A DNA stretch of 64,000 nucleotides from Flavobacteriaceae bacterium (GTDB lineage Bacteria; Bacteroidota; Bacteroidia; Flavobacteriales; Flavobacteriaceae). How positions within the stretch are numbered: position 1 is the first letter of the stretch; every line of letters begins with the position of its first letter. The position numbers were made by a program, and so were the translations under genes. Location of the stretch: the NCBI GenBank assembly GCA_029238515.1, contig JAQWFW010000016.1, positions 1 to 64,000 of the forward strand. The letters run 5' to 3'. Shown one piece after another: positions 37,122 to 46,304 of the stretch. The notes under the pieces are model-generated. The model ran no database searches, was not told the DNA's origin, and worked only from the letters and a program-made list of their open reading frames with translations.

Positions 37122-37631
37122 ATGAATACATGTATATTAATCCACTTTGCCGTCGGTATTTTGTCGGCAATTTTTGGATATCTTTTAGGAAGACTATTTG
37201 GGAAAAAGAACTGTAATGATTGTGAAAATTACGATTTGAAGATTGCTCAGCTCGAGGCCGAATTAAAAGCCTGTAAAAACCAAAAAATTACAACTCAAAA
37301 ACGATCAATTGCTTCAAATGCAGCTTCTGCATACGTATTTGATCGTGCTTTAGCAAAAACCGTTTTTGGAAAAACCATAAAAGAAAATGACCTCACTGTT
37401 ATAGAAGGTATAGGGCCAAAAATCCAACAGCTTTTTCATAAAAACAATATCAAGACTTGGAAATCTTTATCTAATTGCAGTGTTGCTAAATGCCAAAAAA
37501 TATTAGATGATGCAGGCGAAGCGTACAGGATTCACAACCCTGGAACATGGCCAAAACAAGCACGAATGGCCTATGAGGGTAAATGGGAAAAACTTCTTAA
37601 ATGGCAAGACGAATTGGATGGTGGACGATAA
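37122..37631 (+). CDS. Membrane protein with helix-hairpin-helix-like domain
   Basis: The 169-residue protein has an N-terminal membrane helix (about 4-26, HFAVGILSAIFGYLLGRLFG), a short coiled-coil-like stretch (NYDLKIAQLEAELKACK) and a C-terminal domain. That domain has the helix-hairpin-helix motif LTVIEGIGPKIQQLFHKNNI and the tail GTWPKQARMAYEGKWEKLL. I recognise this C-terminal module from many Bacteroidota proteins, where it is of unknown function and may bind nucleic acid or protein. It forms a two-gene unit with the double-OmpA protein and has a terminator after it. Confidence 0.78.
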   Translation: MNTCILIHFAVGILSAIFGYLLGRLFGKKNCNDCENYDLKIAQLEAELKACKNQKITTQKRSIASNAASAYVFDRALAKTVFGKTIKENDLTVIEGIGPKIQQLFHKNNIKTWKSLSNCSVAKCQKILDDAGEAYRIHNPGTWPKQARMAYEGKWEKLLKWQDELDGGR

Positions 37632-37642
37632 GAAAATGAATC

Positions 37643-37676
37643 AACTAAAAACCCTGCACACGCAGGGTATTTAGTT
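37643..37676. terminator. Long hairpin terminator between convergent genes
   Basis: ACCCTGC (37651-37657) pairs with GCAGGGT (37662-37668). The stem extends outward through AACTAAA (37643-37649) and TTTAGTT (37670-37676) with one mismatch. It lies between the plus-strand helix-hairpin-helix gene and the minus-strand AlbA_2 gene, whose stop codon (37671-37673) is inside the stem. Confidence 0.8.
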
Positions 37677-38810
37677 GTATTTAACCTTACGAAGAATGCG
37701 GATACTTTCTTTATACAATCTGTAAACGTCAGTATTGTATTCCGCCAAAAGCGATTTTGCTGATTCCAAATACTGTATGGCTTGAGAAAAACCATTAAAA
37801 TAACAAATCAGGTAAGTGATGGGAAGGTTTTTTAAATCCTCTTGCTCAGAGTTATTTAATCCTTGATGGGAGCGCAATTTATCAAGCAAAGCATTGTTGG
37901 TGTTGAAAATATGATGTAATGCTTTTTTATCATAAACAGGGGGTTGAAACAAGAGTTTTGTATTGATGCTGTATTTAGCATTATTCGAAAATGTGATGCA
38001 CGTTTCTTCGAGTTGCAGATATTTATTTTGTCCATTAAGCCCCAAATTTACATATTCAATGATTTTAAAATAGTCCGTGTTATAGCTAATTTCTACCTCA
38101 TCGAGTGTGGAATAGAAAAGGCGTACTTGCTCGTTGATAAGCGCAATATCAACCCTGGAATAAAATGTCTGATTTTTTATAATTTTCTTTTGTCCAGACC
38201 AACACATCACAAAGTATTCTTTAAAAACATGATAGGTTGGGTTGTAGTCTTTTCTGCTGTTCATAAAATCAAAAACTCCATCAAGTGTATATTGAATATT
38301 ATTTTGAGCGTGTTGCTCAATAGCTTCAACAATTTTAGAATTTGTGTCTGTGAGTTCCAAATCAAACACTTTTGGCATACTCATACTGCCATCTCTAAAA
38401 AAAACAGAGCCGCCATAGTATTTCCAAATGTTCTTTCGCAACGCTGTAATTTGGCTGTTCGCTTTTGCTCTAATAGTCACCAAACCAACAACTTTATCGT
38501 CGGAGAGATGTGGAAATGCTATGTTTTCATATTGAATAACAGGTGGGTTTTCTAAATAGGCATTTATTAAATTTTGAATTTTACTATCGTCAAAAAAATC
38601 GACGCCAACAATCTCGTTTGATGGGTCATCTATCCCAATGATGATGTACGAATTGTTTTTAGGGTTGCTATTTGTTAGTGCACAAATGTGCTTCAAAAAC
38701 TTAGCTTTTCCTTCTTTTTCCCCAATATTGATCTGACGTTTTTTATCATAAAAACTATTCTCATCATTGTGAGCTAGTAAATTTTTAATAAGTAAACGTT
38801 TATTGATCAT
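37671..38810 (-). CDS. AlbA_2 (Schlafen-type) domain protein
   Basis: The 379-residue protein has an N-terminal AlbA_2 domain (about 10-145): a GKAKFLKHICALTNS helix, the core SYIIIGIDDPSNEIVGVDFF and an FFRDGSMSMP segment. The rest is helical and unrecognised. AlbA_2 proteins are often annotated as divergent ATP-binding or transcriptional regulators; experimental roles vary and include RNA or DNA binding. No helicase or nuclease partner is adjacent, so a defence role is not supported. It starts 11 bases after the aldo/keto reductase stop and is probably cotranscribed with it. Confidence 0.75.
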   Translation of the reverse strand: MINKRLLIKNLLAHNDENSFYDKKRQINIGEKEGKAKFLKHICALTNSNPKNNSYIIIGIDDPSNEIVGVDFFDDSKIQNLINAYLENPPVIQYENIAFPHLSDDKVVGLVTIRAKANSQITALRKNIWKYYGGSVFFRDGSMSMPKVFDLELTDTNSKIVEAIEQHAQNNIQYTLDGVFDFMNSRKDYNPTYHVFKEYFVMCWSGQKKIIKNQTFYSRVDIALINEQVRLFYSTLDEVEISYNTDYFKIIEYVNLGLNGQNKYLQLEETCITFSNNAKYSINTKLLFQPPVYDKKALHHIFNTNNALLDKLRSHQGLNNSEQEDLKNLPITYLICYFNGFSQAIQYLESAKSLLAEYNTDVYRLYKESIRILRKVKYN

Positions 38811-38821
38811 ATCAGCTGTAC

Positions 38822-39691
38822 TTAAGGAACATCGTGGCCTTGAGCGGCAACAAGAATTTTAAACCAGTCCTCTGTTGATAATTCAATTGAAAGCGCTTGT
38901 AAAGCAGATTCGATGCGGTCTGTTTTAGTCGTCCCAATGATCGGATGAATTTGCGATGGGTGTTTCAAAATCCAGGCAAGGAGCAATTGATCTTCTGTGC
39001 AATTATATTTAATGCAAAGTTTTGAAAATTCATGTTTTAACCGGTTTTTTTGATTATAATCTTTGAGCTCGTAGTAAGAGCGTAATGGCCCCCAAGCCAT
39101 CGGAACAATGTTGTGTTGAATCATTCGGTCCAGAGTTCCGTCAAACAGGGCATTGTGTCGAATTACCGAGAACTCTATTTGATTGATATCTAAAACACCT
39201 TCACTCGACATTAAATCCATTTGAGAAGGTAAAAAGTTTGAAACGCCGAAATGTAAAATCTTCCCTTCTTTTTTTAGTTGTTCCGCAGCCATCATCACTT
39301 CCTCAGGGTGCATCAATGGACTAGGGCGATGAATCAAAAGCGTATCCAAATAATCTGTTTGTAGGTGTCGCAATGATGCCTCTGCTGAGGCAATAATATA
39401 TGCTCTTGAGGTGTCATAATGGATCACCTCGTTGGGTCTGTTTTCGCTTAAATATTGGATGCCACATTTGCTGACAAATTGCACTTGCCCTCTAGCAACA
39501 GAACTCATCTGAAAAGCATGCCCAAAGGCAGCTTCCATGGTGTAGCCCCCATAAATATCGGCGTGGTCAAAGGTAGATATCCCCTGTTCTTGATAAAATT
39601 CAATAAGACGACACATTTCTTTGGTGGACATTGACTTTCCCCATTGCCCCCAATACATGGTGCCTGCCACAAGATTTGAAATAGATACCAT
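38822..39691 (-). CDS. Aldo/keto reductase
   Basis: The enzyme has the NADPH-dependent (beta/alpha)8 fold. Catalytic residues are seen in FDHADIYGGYTMEAAFG (Asp, Tyr), FVSKCG (Lys) and TLLIHRPSPLMHP (His), with the nucleotide-binding end PSQIHPIIGTTKTDRIESAL. The start at 39691 (MVSISNLVAGTMYWGQW, 289 residues) is chosen because the extra 25 residues of a longer frame from 39766 are Lys/Phe-rich and look like leader DNA. It resembles the YdhF-type oxidoreductases. The substrate is unknown. Confidence 0.88.
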   Translation of the reverse strand: MVSISNLVAGTMYWGQWGKSMSTKEMCRLIEFYQEQGISTFDHADIYGGYTMEAAFGHAFQMSSVARGQVQFVSKCGIQYLSENRPNEVIHYDTSRAYIIASAEASLRHLQTDYLDTLLIHRPSPLMHPEEVMMAAEQLKKEGKILHFGVSNFLPSQMDLMSSEGVLDINQIEFSVIRHNALFDGTLDRMIQHNIVPMAWGPLRSYYELKDYNQKNRLKHEFSKLCIKYNCTEDQLLLAWILKHPSQIHPIIGTTKTDRIESALQALSIELSTEDWFKILVAAQGHDVP

Positions 39692-39837
39692 AGACGTTAT
39701 TTTTTGAACTAAATTTAAAAAAACAACAGCCTTTTTTCTCTCAAAAAAATCTTTATTTTTAACCAATTATTAACAGATTCAACAGAATTTATTTAACACC
39801 TTGCAAGAGACAAGAATAATCTTATAGATCCTCAACA

Positions 39838-40842
39838 ATGGAAGAAAACGTACAAACAGTTGATATTAAGTCAATTAACGAGAAAATCGAAAAACAAAGT
39901 GCTTTTATTGACCTACTAACATTAGAAATCAACAAGGTTATTGTAGGCCAAAAACACATGATTGAACGGCTACTGATTGGACTTTTGGGTCAGGGCCATA
40001 TTTTGCTAGAGGGTGTTCCTGGCTTAGCCAAAACACTCGCCATCAATACCTTATCACAAGCTGTGTCGGGAAGTTTCAGTAGAATACAATTCACTCCAGA
40101 TTTGTTGCCAGCCGATGTCGTTGGTACACTAATATATAATATTAAGGCCAATGATTTCAATATCAAAAAAGGGCCAATTTTTGCCAACTTTGTTTTGGCA
40201 GATGAAATTAACCGGGCTCCCGCAAAAGTACAGTCAGCATTACTAGAAGCCATGCAAGAAAAACAAGTCACTATTGGAGATGAAACATTTGTTTTGGAGA
40301 AACCGTTTTTGGTCATGGCTACACAAAACCCTGTTGAACAAGAAGGAACTTATCCGCTTCCTGAAGCACAAGTCGACCGTTTTATGCTTAAAACAGTGAT
40401 TGATTATCCAAAAATTGAAGACGAACAGCTAATTGTTCGTGCAAATTTGAAAGGTGCTTTTGAGCAAATCAAACCTGTCGTTAGTGTAAAACAAATTTTG
40501 GATGCACAAAAAGCGGTTCGAGAAGTGTACATGGATGAAAAAATTGAAAAATACATCTTAGACATCGTCTTTGCGACACGCTATCCTGAGCGCTACAACT
40601 TAGCCGAAATAAAACCCCTCATTTCATTTGGTGCGTCACCAAGGGGAAGTATCAACTTGGCAACTGCCGCAAAATGTTATGCCTTCATCAAGCGTCGCGG
40701 ATATGTGATTCCTGAAGACGTCCGTGCTGTAGTGCTAGACGTTCTTCGCCACCGAATTGGGATCACCTACGAAGCTGAAGCTGAAAATATAACTTCCGAA
40801 GACATTGTGCATAAAATTATAAATGTCATCGAGGTGCCTTAA
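39838..40842 (+). CDS. MoxR-family AAA+ ATPase
   Basis: The 334-residue ATPase has Walker A EGVPGLAKTLAIN (about 60-72), Walker B FVLADEINRAPAKVQSALLE, sensor 1 ATQNPVEQEGTYPLPEAQ and a C-terminal lid domain (FGASPRGSINLATAAK). MoxR proteins act as chaperones that assemble or activate VWA-domain complexes. Here the DUF58 and VWA genes follow directly, the classical moxR-bat arrangement. It is the first gene of the operon, divergent from the aldo/keto reductase gene. Confidence 0.94.
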   Translation: MEENVQTVDIKSINEKIEKQSAFIDLLTLEINKVIVGQKHMIERLLIGLLGQGHILLEGVPGLAKTLAINTLSQAVSGSFSRIQFTPDLLPADVVGTLIYNIKANDFNIKKGPIFANFVLADEINRAPAKVQSALLEAMQEKQVTIGDETFVLEKPFLVMATQNPVEQEGTYPLPEAQVDRFMLKTVIDYPKIEDEQLIVRANLKGAFEQIKPVVSVKQILDAQKAVREVYMDEKIEKYILDIVFATRYPERYNLAEIKPLISFGASPRGSINLATAAKCYAFIKRRGYVIPEDVRAVVLDVLRHRIGITYEAEAENITSEDIVHKIINVIEVP

Positions 40843-40892
40843 TACTGATTAAGTATTCTTCTTCATTTGAATAAACTCATTCTAAGCACTCT

Positions 40893-41759
40893 ATGGAAAC
40901 AAAAGAGCTTCTAAAAAAAGTACGTAAAATTGAAATCAAAACAAGACGGTTATCTGATCATGTTTTTGGTGGAGAATACCATTCGACTTTTAAAGGGCGA
41001 GGAATGACTTTTTCGGAGGTTCGACAGTATCAATTTGGTGATGATGTCCGTAACATTGATTGGAACGTAACTGCACGATACAATGAACCTTACATAAAAG
41101 TTTTTGAGGAAGAACGCGAACTAACCATGATGCTTATGGTTGATGTTTCTGGGTCAGAACAATTTGGAACATTTCGACAATTTAAAAGTGAATTCATCAC
41201 TGAAATCGCTGCAACACTGGCTTTTTCTGCTACACAAAACAACGACAAAATCGGTCTGATTTTGTTTTCTGGTGAAATCGAACTTTATATCCCACCAAAA
41301 AAAGGACGGTCTCATGTCTTGCGCATTATCAGAGAACTTTTAGAATTTAAACCCAAAAACAAACAAACAGATATTGGCGAAGCATTAAAGTTCTTGTCCA
41401 ATGTAATGAAGAAAAAAGCCATTGTTTTTATGTTATCCGACTTTATTGATAACGACTATCAACACAACTTAAAAATTGTGTCTGGAAAGCATGACATAAC
41501 TGGAATTCGTGTGTTTGATAAAAATGAAACGGAGATTCCAAACCTGGGCGTTGTTCAAATGCTTGATCAGGAAACTGGCGTTTCGTCATTAATTAACACT
41601 AGTTCGCGTGGAATAAGAGATCGGTACGCAAAACAATACCGCAGTCAAGTTGAGTACTTCAAGGACAGTTTCAAAAAAGCTGGTGCTGGAACGCTCGATT
41701 GTAGACTAGACGAAAGTTATGTAAAAAAATTGTTGGGCTATTTTAAACAAAGAGCGTAA
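40893..41759 (+). CDS. DUF58 / VWA-like protein of the Bat operon
   Basis: The 288-residue protein holds the DUF58 signature FSEVRQYQFGDDVRNIDWNV at about 45-65 and then a VWA-type fold with the metal site LMVDVSGSEQFG. There is no membrane segment, so it is cytoplasmic or peripheral. DUF58 proteins almost always sit beside moxR and are thought to be MoxR clients. It lies 50 bases after moxR and 9 before the next gene. Confidence 0.92.
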   Translation: METKELLKKVRKIEIKTRRLSDHVFGGEYHSTFKGRGMTFSEVRQYQFGDDVRNIDWNVTARYNEPYIKVFEEERELTMMLMVDVSGSEQFGTFRQFKSEFITEIAATLAFSATQNNDKIGLILFSGEIELYIPPKKGRSHVLRIIRELLEFKPKNKQTDIGEALKFLSNVMKKKAIVFMLSDFIDNDYQHNLKIVSGKHDITGIRVFDKNETEIPNLGVVQMLDQETGVSSLINTSSRGIRDRYAKQYRSQVEYFKDSFKKAGAGTLDCRLDESYVKKLLGYFKQRA

Positions 41760-41768
41760 ACAGCAGCG

Positions 41769-43424
41769 ATGAAATTAGAAAAGCAACATATTAAATTTAG
41801 AACTAAAAAGTACTGCTTTTTGGTGCTGCTTTTGAGTGCTTTTGTGGCCAATGCACAACTAAAAACTTATGTAGATTCGACATCCATAAAAATTGGAGAA
41901 GAATTATTTTATAGTATAGAAACTGAAATAGACAGCACTACACTAGTGTTGTTCCCTGAAGGACAAACATTTCAACCCATGGAGATGATTGAAAGCTACC
42001 CTACAGATACTATATCAAGCGATATTCGCTTGAAACTCATAAAGAAATATGGGCTCACGCAATTTGATTCAGGAACATATACCATTCCTCAGCAGAAAAT
42101 ATTAATTGGTGACAAGACGCTGTTTTCAGACTCTATCAAAATAAATGTAGGCGCTGTAGCTGTTGACACTACAAAGCAAAAAATGTATGAGATTAAGCCC
42201 ATAATAAACGTTCAAAAACAATCTTCATTTTGGGGCAAGTTTTGGTGGATTGTTGTGGTTTTGGCTCTAACTGCCGGAGGGATTATCTATTGGGTTTTTT
42301 TTAGAAAAAGGATTCTTACGGAGGAAGAAAAAATAGCAGCACTACCCCCTTACAAACAAGCAAAACTTGCCCTTGAAAAGCTTGATGAACAAACATATTT
42401 TGAGCATCAAAAAGTCAAAGAATTCTACTCAGAGCTTACATTTATTCTCCGTAAATACCTCAACGAAAAAGTATACGATCAATCCCTAGAAAGCACGACA
42501 GAAGAATTGATTGTTAGACTAAATATTCTTAAAGACGCCAAAGAAATTTTAATACACAAAGAAACAATCAAAAATATCCAAAGCACACTTGAGCGTGCAG
42601 ATCTTGTAAAGTTCGCAAAATCAAAACCTGATTTTGAAATTGCACGAATGGACAAACATATTATCGAAAAAGAAATCGACCATGTAAAGGCGGCACTTCC
42701 CGAACCCAATGAAGAAGAGTTGTTAAAAGATTTGGCATACCAAAAGGAACTCGAACAAAAACGAAAGCGTAAAAAAATTACCATAGCTGGAATTGGTTTC
42801 GCCGTTGTTTTAGTTATTCTTTTTATTGGTCTGAGCTTGCATTATGGTTTTCGTGAGGTTAAAGACTCCTTATTGCGACACCCTAGCAAATTGCTTTTGG
42901 AGACCAATGAATGGGTAACAAGTGAATATGGTGCGCCAGGAATAATTGTACAAACTCCAGAAGTTTTGGAACGACAAGAGGGGGCTTCATCAAACAATAC
43001 TAATTTAGATACAAAGGTTTTTAGTTACATAACCAAAAATGTTCCTTTAGAAATTATTGTAAAGAGTTCAAAAACTACTGCTGATGCTGAGACCAACACT
43101 ACTGATTCAGAACCTTTAGACTTACTTAAAATAGCCAATCAAGAACTTGATGCGTTAGAGAAAAAAGGAGGGACAAACATCATTCCGAGAAGTGAACAAT
43201 TTATCACGCCAAACGGGCAAGAAGGAATAAAAACTTATGGAACAACAAGTTTAAAATTTGAATCCAATGGTTTCGTTGATGCGAATTTTATAATCTTAGG
43301 GTTTTCAACACCAAAAGTATTACAACAACTTATCCTGATATGGGAAACCGATGATATTTATGCCAACGAAATAGCAAATCGTATTCTAGACTCTGTAGAG
43401 CTTATAAAACTAAAAGACAACTAA
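41769..43424 (+). CDS. Two-membrane-segment envelope protein of the Bat operon
   Basis: The 551-residue protein has a signal peptide (ending VANAQ, about 35), a beta-rich periplasmic part with LKTYVDSTSIKIGEE as in BatD N-termini, and a membrane helix at about 157-177 (WWIVVVLALTAGGIIYWVFF). A DUF4381-like cytoplasmic helical region follows (PPYKQAKLALEKLDEQTYF). There is a second membrane helix at about 338-358 and a C-terminal domain. It sits between DUF58 and batA, as an extra gene commonly seen in flavobacterial bat operons. Its stop overlaps the batA start (TAATG). The exact role is unknown. Confidence 0.8.
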   Translation: MKLEKQHIKFRTKKYCFLVLLLSAFVANAQLKTYVDSTSIKIGEELFYSIETEIDSTTLVLFPEGQTFQPMEMIESYPTDTISSDIRLKLIKKYGLTQFDSGTYTIPQQKILIGDKTLFSDSIKINVGAVAVDTTKQKMYEIKPIINVQKQSSFWGKFWWIVVVLALTAGGIIYWVFFRKRILTEEEKIAALPPYKQAKLALEKLDEQTYFEHQKVKEFYSELTFILRKYLNEKVYDQSLESTTEELIVRLNILKDAKEILIHKETIKNIQSTLERADLVKFAKSKPDFEIARMDKHIIEKEIDHVKAALPEPNEEELLKDLAYQKELEQKRKRKKITIAGIGFAVVLVILFIGLSLHYGFREVKDSLLRHPSKLLLETNEWVTSEYGAPGIIVQTPEVLERQEGASSNNTNLDTKVFSYITKNVPLEIIVKSSKTTADAETNTTDSEPLDLLKIANQELDALEKKGGTNIIPRSEQFITPNGQEGIKTYGTTSLKFESNGFVDANFIILGFSTPKVLQQLILIWETDDIYANEIANRILDSVELIKLKDN

Positions 43425-44425
43425 TGCTGCAAGGAATAGAATTTACACATAAAGAATTACTGTGGTTGCTTTTGGTAGTGCCAGCACTACTCATCTGGTA
43501 CATCGCAAAGCATAAAAAGCAAACGGCTGTTTTAGAAATTTCAAACAGCTTAGGACTGTTAAAGGGCAATAAATTATGGCTCTTTTTAAAGCATGGCCTC
43601 TTTGCGTTACGCGCATTGGCTTTAGCGCTAATTATTGTGGCAATGGCAAGACCTCAAACTGTTGATGTGTCAACAAAAACAAAAACAACACGCGGTATTG
43701 ATATTGTAATGGCTATTGATGTTTCAGCAAGTATGCTTGCCAAAGACTTAAAGCCCAATAGACTGGAAGCGCTAAAAAAAGTTGCCAGTAAATTCATCAC
43801 TCGTAGGCCTAATGATCGTATTGGCTTGGTAGAATATGCCGGAGAAAGCTACACAAGAACCCCAGTAACAAGCGACAAAAGCATAATACTAAAGTCTTTA
43901 AGCGACATCAAATACAACACCATCATCACTGGTGGTACTGCAATTGGTATGGGGCTTGCAACAGCAGTAAACCGCATAAAAGAAAGTAAAGCAAAAAGTA
44001 AAATCATTATCCTATTGACCGACGGCGTTAATAATTCTGGCTTTATCGACCCACAAACAGCAAGTGAGCTTGCTATAGAATATGGTATAAAAACATACAC
44101 CATTGGTCTGGGGAGTAATGGTATGGCACTATCGCCTGTGGCAATCAATAATGGAGTGTTTCAGTATTCAAGAATTCAAGTCGAAATTGATGAAGAGCTT
44201 CTCAAAGAAATTGCCAACGCGACAGGCGGAAAGTACTTTAGAGCAACCAACAATAAAAAACTTGAAGAAATATATGATGAAATCGACAAGTTAGAAAAAA
44301 CAGAAATTGAAGAATTTAAATATTATAATTATGAAGAAAAATTTAGGCCACTAGTATTGCTTGCGCTCGCTTTGCTGGTTATCGAATTTTTACTTCGACA
44401 TACCCTTTTAAGAAGTTTTATATAA
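43424..44425 (+). CDS. batA: BatA-type VWA membrane protein
   Basis: The 333-residue protein has two N-terminal membrane helices (about 9-28 and 50-70), a von Willebrand A domain (about 88-275) with an intact metal site IDVSASMLAKDL and GGTAIGMGL, and a C-terminal membrane helix (about 305-325). BatA is paired with the very similar BatB encoded next. Reported roles of Bat proteins include aerotolerance and envelope stress; the mechanism is unclear. Confidence 0.92.
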   Translation: MLQGIEFTHKELLWLLLVVPALLIWYIAKHKKQTAVLEISNSLGLLKGNKLWLFLKHGLFALRALALALIIVAMARPQTVDVSTKTKTTRGIDIVMAIDVSASMLAKDLKPNRLEALKKVASKFITRRPNDRIGLVEYAGESYTRTPVTSDKSIILKSLSDIKYNTIITGGTAIGMGLATAVNRIKESKAKSKIIILLTDGVNNSGFIDPQTASELAIEYGIKTYTIGLGSNGMALSPVAINNGVFQYSRIQVEIDEELLKEIANATGGKYFRATNNKKLEEIYDEIDKLEKTEIEEFKYYNYEEKFRPLVLLALALLVIEFLLRHTLLRSFI

Positions 44426-44427
44426 TT

Positions 44428-45465
44428 ATGTTTCAACTAGAAGAAGACATATGGTTTTGGCTTTTATTTGTGCTGCTAGGAATGTTCCTTCTGTTTCTTT
44501 GGACACAACTATGGAAAAAAAGAACAAAGCGTAAATTCTCTGATTCAGAGCTATTGAAACGTCTCAGCCCAGACCAATCTTTATTCAAATCCGTTTTAAA
44601 GTTCATTACTTTAGGGTTGGCTTTCGTTTGTTTGATTGTCGCTTTGGTCAATCCAAAAATTGGTACGTCTTTAGAAACCGTAAAACGTGAAGGGGTAGAT
44701 ATTGTTTTTGCTATAGATGTTTCCAAAAGTATGCTGGCCGAAGACATTGCGCCAAACCGCCTTGAAAAAGCAAAACAACTAACCACACAGATTATCAATA
44801 ATCTTGTAAGTGACCGTGTTGGCATCATTGCTTATGCAGGAAAAGCCGTACCTCAGTTGCCTATTACCACAGATTATGCTGCGGCCAAAATGTTCCTACA
44901 AAACATCAACACCGAGATGTTGTCCTCGCAAGGTACAGCCATTGATGAGGCAATTCAATTATCGCGGAGTTATTACAATGACGAAGAACAAACAAATCGA
45001 GTTTTGGTCATTATTTCCGATGGCGAAGACCATAATGATTTAAGTCTCGATGTAGCCGAAGCTGCTGCAGAAGAAGGTATAAAAATATTCACCATCGGAG
45101 TAGGAACCGAAAAAGGAGGACCTATCCCGTTCAAGCGTAATGGTATTGTCATGAGTTACAAAAAGGATCAGGATGGCGCAACAGTCATCACTAAAATGAA
45201 TAAAAAAATTCTCGCGGAGGTTGCCAAAGAGGCAAATGGTACATATGTTGATGGTAAAAACACAGGCGAGGTTACCGAAACAATAAGGGACATTTTGAAT
45301 AAAATGGATAAAAAAGAGTTTGAAGCCAAAGAGTTTGCAGAGTTTGAAGATCAATTTCAGTGGTTTTTGGGGTTAGGACTTTTCTTTTTAATTTTGGATG
45401 TCTTGTTTTTAGAACGAAAGACGGCTTGGCTCAAACGCTTGAACTTATTTAATGAAAACCTATGA
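44428..45465 (+). CDS. batB: BatB-type VWA membrane protein
   Basis: The 345-residue protein has the same layout as BatA: N-terminal membrane helices, a VWA domain with IDVSKSMLAEDIAPNRLEKA and SQGTAIDEAI, and a C-terminal helix (FQWFLGLGLFFLILDVLFL). It starts two bases after the batA stop and overlaps batC by four bases, so it is translationally coupled on both sides. BatA and BatB probably form a hetero-complex facing the periplasm or cytoplasm through their VWA domains. Confidence 0.92.
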   Translation: MFQLEEDIWFWLLFVLLGMFLLFLWTQLWKKRTKRKFSDSELLKRLSPDQSLFKSVLKFITLGLAFVCLIVALVNPKIGTSLETVKREGVDIVFAIDVSKSMLAEDIAPNRLEKAKQLTTQIINNLVSDRVGIIAYAGKAVPQLPITTDYAAAKMFLQNINTEMLSSQGTAIDEAIQLSRSYYNDEEQTNRVLVIISDGEDHNDLSLDVAEAAAEEGIKIFTIGVGTEKGGPIPFKRNGIVMSYKKDQDGATVITKMNKKILAEVAKEANGTYVDGKNTGEVTETIRDILNKMDKKEFEAKEFAEFEDQFQWFLGLGLFFLILDVLFLERKTAWLKRLNLFNENL

Positions 45466-46301
45466 AAATAACCGCTTCAAATAATACACATGTGCCATTT
45501 GGTTTCAGCCCTATTTTGTGGAGTATGTTACTTGTAGTTATGGCTACGCATTTTTCTTATGCACAGCAAAAAGATAAACTTCAAATTGTATCGGATGATT
45601 ATGTATACAAAGGGAATGTTGCTTTGGAAAAAGATTTCATTGAAGCAGAAAAATACTACCGCAAAGCAATCTCAAAAAAGACAACAAACGCAAAAAGTTC
45701 ATACAACCTTGGAAATGCTTACTATACATCAGGATTTTATGACGAAGCGCTTTCAAAACTCATTCAAGCCGCTGAAAACGGAAATAAAAAAGAAAAACAT
45801 GCCGCGTATCATAATATTGGGAACACACTTATGCAAGGTGAAAAATGCAAAGAAGCTGTAGAGGCCTACAAAAATGCGCTAAGAAACAACCCTGCCGACG
45901 AAGAAACTCGATATAATCTTGCGCTTGCCAAAGAGTGCGCCAAAGAACAAGGCGGTGGCGGAAAAGACGATCAAAAAGACGAGAAGGAAAAAGACAAAGA
46001 GAATCAAGATCAAAAAGAAGACAGCGAAAAACAACAAGACAAAAACGAACAAAACAAAGACGAAGGTGATAAAGACAAAAATCCTAAGGACGATTCTGAT
46101 CAAAAGGACAATAATGGGAAGCCAAATGACGAAGAAGGAGATCAAAAAAATCCTAACCAAAAAAATCAACAAGGAAAATTGTCGCCGCAACAAGTAAAAA
46201 ACCTTTTGGAGGCCATGAACAATGAAGAAAAAAAGGTTCAAGAAAAAATGAACGCTACCAAAACTAAAGGCGTAAAAATAAAAACAGATAAAGATTGGTA
46301 A
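45462..46301 (+). CDS. batC: BatC-type TPR protein with charged low-complexity tail
   Basis: The 279-residue protein has a signal or anchor segment (about 17-35), TPR helices at about 45-160 (SSYNLGNAYYTSGFYDEAL, AAYHNIGNTLMQGEKCKEAV, ETRYNLALAKECAKEQ) and then about 80 residues made almost wholly of Lys, Asp, Glu, Gln and Asn (to about 245). The tail ends in a short ordered region LSPQQVKNLLEAMNNEE. TPRs suggest a scaffold for the Bat complex. The ATG lies in an ATGA overlap with batB. Confidence 0.9.
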   Translation: MKITASNNTHVPFGFSPILWSMLLVVMATHFSYAQQKDKLQIVSDDYVYKGNVALEKDFIEAEKYYRKAISKKTTNAKSSYNLGNAYYTSGFYDEALSKLIQAAENGNKKEKHAAYHNIGNTLMQGEKCKEAVEAYKNALRNNPADEETRYNLALAKECAKEQGGGGKDDQKDEKEKDKENQDQKEDSEKQQDKNEQNKDEGDKDKNPKDDSDQKDNNGKPNDEEGDQKNPNQKNQQGKLSPQQVKNLLEAMNNEEKKVQEKMNATKTKGVKIKTDKDW

Positions 46302-46304
46302 ATC

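Noticed and set aside
37671-38810. AlbA_2 gene as part of a defence island
   Set aside because: Neighbours are an aldo/keto reductase and envelope genes; there is no nuclease, methylase or helicase partner.
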